Positions 40,890 to 47,039 of a stretch of DNA of 48,538 nucleotides are shown here, in pieces. The DNA lies in contig JASHSJ010000018.1 in the NCBI GenBank assembly GCA_030040895.1, positions 1 to 48,538 on the forward strand. Reading direction: 5' to 3'. The DNA is from Microcaldota archaeon (GTDB taxonomy: Archaea > Micrarchaeota > Micrarchaeia > Micrarchaeales > Micrarchaeaceae). Numbering within the stretch: the first letter of the stretch is position 1; the number at the start of each line of letters is the position of its first letter. A model generated the notes under the pieces. The model searched no databases. It saw only the letters and a list, made by a program, of their open reading frames with translations, and was not told where the DNA came from. Both the position numbers and the translations under genes were made by a program.

Positions 40890-41858
40890 TTGGAATTCGA
40901 GTTCTCTGCTGGAGTGATTGTTTTCCGAATGGCAAACAATGGACTTGAATTTCTGTTCCTTGAAAGAGAAGGAGGATGGCTAGATACACCGAAGGGCCAT
41001 ATAGAGAAGGGTGAGAGTGCAGAAGCCGCAGCAAGAAGAGAACTAAGGGAAGAAACGGGGCTTGTGCTTACTCCGTATACTTATTTCATGCACCAGATAC
41101 AGTATTTCTACATTGGAAACAAAAAGGAAAAAATCAGGAAAACGGTAAAATACTTTATGGCTGAGGCGGACTCAGGTGCAAAAGTAAAGATATCGGATGA
41201 GCACGTAGGTTACAAATGGCTTACAACACAGGAAATGGAGAAGCATGTAAAGTTCAAGACACAGAAGGAAGTGATATACGCTGCTAACGATTACGCTGCC
41301 AGGGACTTCAAGCTCAAAGACACCAACAATATGTACGCTATGTTGACAAAAAGAAATGGATGGGATCTAAGCAAGAGACTTGTTCCTGGCGAAGGGCCAG
41401 CAAATGCAAAGATACTAGTTCTCGGGCAGGCGCCGGGCCAGAATGAAGACGAGAAAGGAAGACCTTTCATAGGAAGAGCGGGTCAGCTGCTTGACCATCT
41501 GCTCAGACTTGCAGGAATCAGACGCGAATCTGTTTACATAACCAGCGTGGTACAATTCTTCCCTCCGAAGAACAGGATGCCAACAAAGGAGGAAGTAAAG
41601 TTATGTGAAGGATTTCTTGATGCCCAGATAGATATCATAAAACCAAAATTGATAATCGCACTCGGCAACCTTGCTGCGGAAGCAGCCACTGGAACATCAA
41701 AAGTGAAAACCAACCATGGAAAGATTGTACAAAGCAAAAGATTCGGATGCAAAGTATTTGTGACACTTCATCCTGCAGCTGCAGTCAGAATAAGAACGAA
41801 CATGCCAATCATTGAAAAAGACTTTAGAGATCTTAAGGCAATAGCCAAGAAGCTCTAG
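40890..41858 (+). CDS. Fusion of Ap4A-hydrolase-like Nudix domain and family 4-like uracil-DNA glycosylase
   Basis: 322 residues. Residues ~1-130 form a Nudix hydrolase close to diadenosine-tetraphosphatases: FSAGVIVFR, GWLDTPKGHIEKGE and a full Nudix box at 36-58 (G36, E42, RELREETG 50-57), then ISDEHVGYKWL. Residues ~160-322 form a UDG: GQAPG at 179-183, EDEKGRPFIGRAGQLLD, VYITSVVQFFPPKNRMP and HPAAAVR at 294-300. Classical family 4 UDGs hold an Fe-S cluster with four Cys; here the N-terminal CxxC (WDLSKRL) and the C of C-x-PP-x-N (FFPPKN) are lost, and only C239 (KLCEGFL) remains. May combine nucleotide clean-up with uracil removal. Confidence 0.85.
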   Translation: MEFEFSAGVIVFRMANNGLEFLFLEREGGWLDTPKGHIEKGESAEAAARRELREETGLVLTPYTYFMHQIQYFYIGNKKEKIRKTVKYFMAEADSGAKVKISDEHVGYKWLTTQEMEKHVKFKTQKEVIYAANDYAARDFKLKDTNNMYAMLTKRNGWDLSKRLVPGEGPANAKILVLGQAPGQNEDEKGRPFIGRAGQLLDHLLRLAGIRRESVYITSVVQFFPPKNRMPTKEEVKLCEGFLDAQIDIIKPKLIIALGNLAAEAATGTSKVKTNHGKIVQSKRFGCKVFVTLHPAAAVRIRTNMPIIEKDFRDLKAIAKKL

Positions 41859-43295
41859 TTACTTCTTTCCTCTCTTTTCCATTGGGAAGAGTATTACTTC
41901 CTTTATCGACGCTCTATCAGTAAGAAGCATGACTAGCCTGTCTATGCCCATGCCAAGCCCCCCCATTGGCGGCATTCCATATTCCATTGCCTCCAGGAAA
42001 TCAGCGTCGGTTGGTTCTGCCTCGGAATCACCTGCCTTCAGCTTCTTCTCTTCACGCTCGAAGTTCTCTTTCTGTATTATTGGATTTTGCAACTCTGAAT
42101 AAGCATTTGCAAGCTCTACTCCATCTACATAAAGCTCAAACCTCTCTACAAGTGCTGGATTGCCGCGTTTTGGCCTAGTTAACGTCGCCGTCTCCTTCGG
42201 AAAGTCTATCACGAATGTTGGATGGATTAGCTCTGGCTGCACCAGTACTTCAAGCAATTTGCCGTATGCATGGCCCCTATTCTTCTTTCCCTTCTCAAAC
42301 TTTATGCCATTGCCCTCCGCAAGCTTGAACAGTTCTTCATCGCTGAGCTTTAGTATGTCCTTGCCAACCCTTTCATTTATTGCATCCACGAACTTTATCC
42401 TCTTGAATGGAGCCTTCATGCTTATCGTCTTGCCCTGATATTGCAGCTCTGTATTTCCAGTTACTTCCTTTGCTACAAATGCAAGAAGTACTTCTGCAAG
42501 TTCCATCATCTCATTGTAGTCAGCATATGCCTGATACCACTCTATCATTGTGAACTCCGGGCTGTGAGTTGTATCAAGGTCTTCGTTCCTGAAATCCTTG
42601 CATATCTCGAATACTTTTTCAAACCCTCCGATTACTAGTCTCTTCAGATAGAGCTCATCTGCTATCCTTAGGAACTGCTGTTCGTTGAGTGTCTTGACAG
42701 TCGTAGTGAACGGCTCTGCATCTCCTCCCCCATATACTGGCTGTATTGTTGGGGTTTCAAACTCTATGAAACCGTTCTTTGCAAGGAAAGCCCTTATCGT
42801 GTTTATTGCTTTGCTGCGCTTCAGAAACACTTCTCTGCTCTCAGGATTCATGATAAGGTCAAGGTACCTCTTCCTGTATCTGAGCTCTATGTCCTGCAAC
42901 CCATGCCACTTGTCTGGAAGTGGCCTTACTGCCTTTGCAAGCTGCTGGAACTTCTCTACGTTTATGCTGATCTCTCCTGCGCTTGTCTTGAACACTTTTC
43001 CAGTAACACCTACCATGTCTCCAGGATTGAATGACTTGGCAGCACCAAATTCCTTCTCGCCAAGCGCCTTGTATTCAAAATATCCCTGAATCTTGCCACT
43101 ACTGTCCTGAACATCTGCGAAAACAATCTTTCCTGACTTTCTTACCGACATGATCCTTCCTGCAACTGATACTTCTCTTCCTTCCTTGTAATCACTCTTT
43201 ATCTCTCCGGCCTTTGCAGTAACCTTGTATGAATAAGGAAGAGCTGATATAAACTCCTTAATCTGTGCGTCGTCGCTGCTCGGCATAAAAACCAT
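41859..43295 (-). CDS. lysS: Lysyl-tRNA synthetase, class II
   Basis: 478 residues. N-terminal OB-fold anticodon domain (VSVAGRIMSVRKSGKIVFAD), then the class II catalytic core: motif 1 region with KNGFIEFETPTIQP, motif 2 FEICKDFRNEDLDTTHSPEF, motif 3 PPMGGLGMGIDRLVMLLTD. GGGDAEPFTT identifies LysRS. Many archaea use the unrelated class I LysRS; the class II form is found in some archaea and in bacteria/eukaryotes. ATG 43295 or 43286: TATA on the minus strand at 43311-43323 predicts transcription start near 43292, so 43286 (MPSSDDAQ) is a real possibility. Abuts the Nudix-UDG stop. Confidence 0.96.
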   Translation of the reverse strand: MVFMPSSDDAQIKEFISALPYSYKVTAKAGEIKSDYKEGREVSVAGRIMSVRKSGKIVFADVQDSSGKIQGYFEYKALGEKEFGAAKSFNPGDMVGVTGKVFKTSAGEISINVEKFQQLAKAVRPLPDKWHGLQDIELRYRKRYLDLIMNPESREVFLKRSKAINTIRAFLAKNGFIEFETPTIQPVYGGGDAEPFTTTVKTLNEQQFLRIADELYLKRLVIGGFEKVFEICKDFRNEDLDTTHSPEFTMIEWYQAYADYNEMMELAEVLLAFVAKEVTGNTELQYQGKTISMKAPFKRIKFVDAINERVGKDILKLSDEELFKLAEGNGIKFEKGKKNRGHAYGKLLEVLVQPELIHPTFVIDFPKETATLTRPKRGNPALVERFELYVDGVELANAYSELQNPIIQKENFEREEKKLKAGDSEAEPTDADFLEAMEYGMPPMGGLGMGIDRLVMLLTDRASIKEVILFPMEKRGKK

Positions 43296-43339
43296 AGTAG
43301 CTTGACTGCAAATGTATAAATCGCTTATGGATTTGCAAC

Positions 43340-44002
43340 TTATGCTTCTGGTATTGGATCAAGTCGCAAGCTCGTTGTTGCTCCAACTGCCAAATGACGC
43401 GAATATGACCTCAATTCTTGTAGGGCTGCATTATGGGTTGCAGTGCCTGCAGTCGGTATGGTGAAGTTCATATTTGCATCCATAACTAATGCTGCAACCT
43501 CTATTGATAGCGCTTTTGGCACTCCAAAGAAAGGAAGTAGAGTATTTTGTGTTGGAAGATCAGGATGTAGTATCATGCGACTTGGAGAACCTGAATCAGA
43601 ACCAGCCTGGTATATGCGATCAAGCCCTTCTTTTAGAACTGATGCTGCCATTAAAATCTCAGAAAATTTAGGCTGATGGTGCTCTAGGCCGTAGTTGTAA
43701 TCTTCACGACTTTTTAGTGCTCTATGTGCATAATTGAAGCCTCTTGACACGTTCTCTTCGAATGTTTTCTTGTCAAATGGACTGCGGAACGCAGTTGCAA
43801 AGCTTGTTAAGGCATCTGCGGTATAATCAAAGAACTTGTAACCACGACTTCCTGTTATAGCCTTTGCAGACGCATCAAGGCTATCGGCTATTCCTTCAAG
43901 GTCTGCCTTTAGTTTAGATACTAACTGTCTTTGCTCGGTTCTAGAGAATGGGACTGGCTTATCAACCATGTTTCTAGAGAATGGGACTGGTTTATCAACC
44001 AT
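43340..44002 (-). CDS. Unrecognised protein whose N-terminus is a direct repeat
   Basis: 220 residues from ATG 44002. The first 22 residues are two copies of an 11-mer beginning MVDKPVPFSR. The rest is mostly helical (QRQLVSKLKADLEGIADSLD, FSEILMAASVLKEGLDRIYQ) with a Gly/Ser/Pro loop (GSDSGSPSRMILHPDLPTQN) and a C-terminal helical region. No TM or cysteine motif. The TATA at 44030-44041 places the start at 44002 rather than ATG 44065. Because each repeat begins with ATG, translation could start at either copy. Function unknown. Confidence 0.6.
   Translation of the reverse strand: MVDKPVPFSRNMVDKPVPFSRTEQRQLVSKLKADLEGIADSLDASAKAITGSRGYKFFDYTADALTSFATAFRSPFDKKTFEENVSRGFNYAHRALKSREDYNYGLEHHQPKFSEILMAASVLKEGLDRIYQAGSDSGSPSRMILHPDLPTQNTLLPFFGVPKALSIEVAALVMDANMNFTIPTAGTATHNAALQELRSYSRHLAVGATTSLRLDPIPEA
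43937..44002 (-). repeat. 33-bp tandem direct repeat at the start of a gene
   Basis: Two adjacent 33-bp units (44002-43970 and 43969-43937 on the minus strand), each beginning ATGGTTGATAA and ending CATTCTCTAGAA(A/C)C. They differ at only two positions. Each encodes MVDKPVPFSR plus one residue (N or T). Confidence 0.9.
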
Positions 44003-44029
44003 GTTATCACAGAAATCATTCCTTTTCCA

Positions 44030-44041
44030 GATATATATGAC
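44030..44041 (-). promoter_or_regulatory. TATA box of the direct-repeat gene
   Basis: Minus strand GTCATATATATC, centred about 33 bases before ATG 44002. Confidence 0.55.
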
Positions 44042-44070
44042 TTTCTTTGCTTCGCTATAGAGCATAAAAC

Positions 44071-44102
44071 GGGCCTGCCCATGGGGAAGGTGAGACAGGC
44101 CC
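44071..44102 (-). terminator. Hairpin with T-run after the winged-helix gene
   Basis: GGGCCTG (44071-44077) pairs perfectly with CAGGCCC (44096-44102), and the inner loop contains CCCATGGGG. On the minus strand the stem begins inside the stop codon of the 44102 gene and is followed by GTTTTATG, a weak T-run. Intrinsic-terminator-like. Confidence 0.5.
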
Positions 44103-44698
44103 TACTGTGGGGGTGATACAATTAGCAGATTGGTCGCTTTGCCAGCATCAAATTGATAATAAACCTTGTGGCCTACTTGCATCCTGTTGAGAAGGCCGAG
44201 TGCCTGCAGCCTCTTGAGCCTCGCCGACGCCGCATTCCTCCCCCTGTAGTTCATATAACTCTTTATGTCATCGGCGCATGCCATGCCGTTGTTCAGCTGC
44301 ACGAACTGGATGACTTTTGAATCTTGATCAGACAGAGGAACTGGTTTCCTCTGCTGACTTTGGTCGCCTTGCTGAGCTGTGTATTGGGAAGCATCATAAG
44401 CGTCATCGCCGAAAAACAGGTTCTCCATTTCAGCTATTTTGTCGCTTATGTTGTTGAGAGCTCGCCTAGTCTCTATATTCTCCTTTATAACCAGCTCAAG
44501 TATCTTAAGGAGGTTCTTGGCATTTTCATCCTTGTCATTGCCTGATAGGCTGTCAAGGACTTCCTTGTGGCCTATGGCCTCAAGCTGCCTCCTTATTTCT
44601 ATTAATTCATTTTTAAGCTCATTCTTGGGTTGCATCCTATCCCCGTAATCAATCATGAGCGTTCTGTGACTCTTGCATGAACATCGTGCAACAATCAT
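44102..44698 (-). CDS. Coiled-coil plus winged-helix putative regulator
   Basis: 198 residues from ATG 44698. Residues ~20-95 form a coiled coil (KNELKNELIEIRRQLEAIGH; LLKILELVIKENIETRRALN), then a Gln-rich linker (QYTAQQGDQSQQRKP). The C-terminal ~70 residues look like a winged helix: SKVIQFVQLNNGMACADDIK, then SARLKRLQALGLLNRMQVGH and a wing VYYQFDAG. Probably a dimeric DNA-binding regulator. The frame runs up to ATG 44734, but that lies inside the TATA (44732-44743); 44698, 44656 and 44635 are possible starts. It may regulate its neighbours; no operator is evident. Confidence 0.6.
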   Translation of the reverse strand: MIVARCSCKSHRTLMIDYGDRMQPKNELKNELIEIRRQLEAIGHKEVLDSLSGNDKDENAKNLLKILELVIKENIETRRALNNISDKIAEMENLFFGDDAYDASQYTAQQGDQSQQRKPVPLSDQDSKVIQFVQLNNGMACADDIKSYMNYRGRNAASARLKRLQALGLLNRMQVGHKVYYQFDAGKATNLLIVSPPQ

Positions 44699-44731
44699 GA
44701 GCAAATCACGATTGATATTGCTATGAATAGT

Positions 44732-44743
44732 CACATATTTAAA
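44732..44743 (-). promoter_or_regulatory. TATA box of the winged-helix gene
   Basis: Minus strand TTTAAATATGTG, predicting transcription from about 44712 and so excluding ATG 44734. Confidence 0.5.
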
Positions 44744-44848
44744 CCTTGTGATATAGAGGAATTGCGGAATCGATGAGAAAACGAGTTTTTACGACGTGTT
44801 GCAGAGGATTATGGCGGCTCGTATAATACTACTAAAACACAGAAAACA

Positions 44849-44859
44849 ACTTTTATAGC
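44849..44859 (+). promoter_or_regulatory. TATA box of the KH protein-top6B operon
   Basis: ACTTTTATAGC, about 22-25 bases before ATG 44876; leaderless. The 44744-44848 stretch upstream holds no gene I can support. Confidence 0.55.
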
Positions 44860-44875
44860 TTTCATTGCATTAACT

Positions 44876-45412
44876 ATGGGAAGTATGCAACAGCTCTATA
44901 TAACGTCCGAAAGGCTGAAGTCGCTTAAGAAGAATCCTAAGGAACTTGAGCTCGTGGGCAGGATATGCAACTGCGCGATAGCCATAGGCGACGATGATCT
45001 GATAATGATCGAAGGCCATGACGCCTATGGAGAGTTCACCGCAAAGAACGTGATATTCGCATATGGAAGGGGCTTTGAAATGAAGATTGCTCTGACCCTT
45101 TGCCATGATGACAGCTACTTCGAGTCAATAGACCTTGAACAGCTACTTGGCAACGAACGCCAGATAAGCAGGGTGAAATCACGCATCATAGGCGAGAATG
45201 GGCGTGCCAAAACGTATATGGAAACTGTCAGCGGCGCGAAGATCAGTGTATATGGAAATACAGTAAGCTTCATAGGCTCATCGTTGCAAATAAATGAGGC
45301 GCAAACGGCCGTCAACACTCTGATCGAGGGAGGAACGCACAAACTTGCATATCTCAAGATGGAAGCAGCTCATAGGAAGAACAAGGCGGCACAGCTCAAC
45401 ATACCTTCATGA
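44876..45412 (+). CDS. KH-domain ribosome biogenesis protein (Krr1/Pno1/Dim2 type)
   Basis: 178 residues. A first, degenerate KH (residues ~1-85, QQLYITSERLKSLKKNPKEL, FAYGRGFEMKIAL) precedes a second, canonical KH: ISRVKSRIIGENGRAKTYME with the GENG loop, then TVSGAKISVYGNTVSFIGSS. Binds pre-rRNA or 16S 3' end during small-subunit assembly, usually with Rio1. Ends four bases before top6B, a pairing common in archaea. ATG 44876 is leaderless by TATA; ATG 44885 is an alternative. Confidence 0.88.
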   Translation: MGSMQQLYITSERLKSLKKNPKELELVGRICNCAIAIGDDDLIMIEGHDAYGEFTAKNVIFAYGRGFEMKIALTLCHDDSYFESIDLEQLLGNERQISRVKSRIIGENGRAKTYMETVSGAKISVYGNTVSFIGSSLQINEAQTAVNTLIEGGTHKLAYLKMEAAHRKNKAAQLNIPS

Positions 45413-45416
45413 TTGC

Positions 45417-47036
45417 ATGGCAGAGACAAGGGACGCAGACGAAATATTCAAGGAATTCAAGGAACACAGCATAGCGGAGTTCTTCAAGAAGAACAGGCAG
45501 ATGCTCGGATATTCCGGCATGGTAAGATCTCTTGTAACCGTTGTCCATGAATACGTTACAAACAATCTTGATGCATGCGAGGAAGCAAACATACTTCCAA
45601 ACATAGAGGTCAGGATAAAGGAAACCGGAGAGAACAAGTATTCTGTCTATGTTGCAGACAATGGGCCGGGGATACCAAAGAAATACATAGGAAAGGCTCT
45701 TGGCACTGTTCTTGCAGGAACAAAATTCCACAGATATATGCAGCAGCGCGGCCAGCAGGGAATAGGAGGATCCGGCTGCACACTGTTCGCGCTGACGACA
45801 ACAGGAAAGCCAATCTGGATAAAATCATCGACAGGCAGCAGCAAGACATACACCTGCAGGCTGTCTATGGACCTTGTCAAGAACGCGCCGATCATAGACG
45901 AATACAGGGAAACCGATGAAAACTTCAAGGGCCTAGTTGTGGAAGGAGAGTTTGCGGAAGTGAAGTATGAGAACAGCGATCATGGAGTCTATGAGTACCT
46001 CAGGAGGACCGCGCTTGCAAATCCTCACGCACAAATCAAGCTCATAGGCCCCGATGGAAGGGAGAATGTCTTCATAAGGGCAGTAATGCAGATGCCACCA
46101 AGGCCGAAGCCGGCTAAACCCCATCCGCTTGGCCTTTCCGTTAATGACCTGCTCGACTTTGCAAGGGTAAGCGATAGCCGCAAGATATCATCATTCCTCG
46201 TTGACACTTTTGCAAGGCTTACTTCGAACAAGGTAGATGAACTGAAGACGCTGTGCAAGGACGTCGACTTTGACAAGAAACCTGGCGCGCTCAGCTGGTC
46301 CGACAGCGAGACTTTAGTAAAGGCAATAAAACAGATAAAGTGGATAGCCCCGGATTCCAGTTCTATAGTGCCTATCGGGGAGGAACAGATAAAAACAGCG
46401 ATAAAAAACATACTGAACCCGGAATTCATGAACGTCGTTGAGAGGAAGCCAGCAATACTCAGGGGCGGCATTCCCTTCATAGTTGAAGCCGCAGTCGCGT
46501 ATGGAGGCAACGCAGGATATTCTTCAGAGCAGGGAAGCTCTGGTGCGATCCTCAGGTTTGCAAACCGCGCTCCGCTCCTCTTTGATGCCGGCAACTGTGC
46601 AATAACTGAGGCCGTAAAATCGATAGACTGGAAGAGGTACAACATAGACATGGAAAATCAGCCTGTCAGCGTGTTCGTGAATGTGTCATCGGTCTATGTT
46701 CCGTATGCCGGAGTGGGAAAGGAGGCCATAGCAAAGGAAGAAGAAGTAATCCAGGAGATAAAGCTGGCTGTCCAGGAAGCTGCGCGCGGAGTCCAGGGAT
46801 TCATAAGAGGAAAACAGCACGTGAGCTTCGAGGCAAACCGCTACAAGACAACGATGAGGTATGCAAAGCAGCTTGCAAAGGACCTCTCTGAAATCACCGG
46901 TGACAAGGAAGAGGACATACACCAGAACATAGAGAAGCTGATACTGAAACACTATCCCCATTTCAAGAAGTCGATGGAAGAAGGGGAAGGAACCGGGGAA
47001 GAGAATACTTCCTCCGAACAGGAAGGAGAACGATGA
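45417..47036 (+). CDS. top6B: DNA topoisomerase VI subunit B
   Basis: ATPase subunit of the archaeal type IIB topoisomerase, which passes duplex DNA through a double-strand break made by subunit A. 539 residues. GHKL motifs: VVHEYVTNNLDACEEA (catalytic E45, N49), VADNGPGIPKKYI (81-86), and GQQGIGGSGCTLFALTTTGK (lid). The H2TH domain and transducer follow (VSDSRKISSFLV; RFANRAPLLFDAGNCAITEA). The C-terminus is acidic (EEGEGTGEENTSSEQEGE). Start ATG 45417 follows CATGAT-TGC-ATG; the in-frame region upstream is inside the KH gene. top6A does not follow here: the next gene is on the other strand. Confidence 0.96.
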   Translation: MAETRDADEIFKEFKEHSIAEFFKKNRQMLGYSGMVRSLVTVVHEYVTNNLDACEEANILPNIEVRIKETGENKYSVYVADNGPGIPKKYIGKALGTVLAGTKFHRYMQQRGQQGIGGSGCTLFALTTTGKPIWIKSSTGSSKTYTCRLSMDLVKNAPIIDEYRETDENFKGLVVEGEFAEVKYENSDHGVYEYLRRTALANPHAQIKLIGPDGRENVFIRAVMQMPPRPKPAKPHPLGLSVNDLLDFARVSDSRKISSFLVDTFARLTSNKVDELKTLCKDVDFDKKPGALSWSDSETLVKAIKQIKWIAPDSSSIVPIGEEQIKTAIKNILNPEFMNVVERKPAILRGGIPFIVEAAVAYGGNAGYSSEQGSSGAILRFANRAPLLFDAGNCAITEAVKSIDWKRYNIDMENQPVSVFVNVSSVYVPYAGVGKEAIAKEEEVIQEIKLAVQEAARGVQGFIRGKQHVSFEANRYKTTMRYAKQLAKDLSEITGDKEEDIHQNIEKLILKHYPHFKKSMEEGEGTGEENTSSEQEGER

Positions 47037-47039
47037 TCC

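Noticed and set aside
44771-44827. 17-codon ORF with adjacent cysteines upstream of the KH gene
   Set aside because: No ribosome site or correctly placed TATA, and its composition is not distinctive; probably chance.
44744-44848. Possible C/D-box small RNA (GATGAG present)
   Set aside because: The C-box match is partial and no D box CTGA lies at suitable distance.
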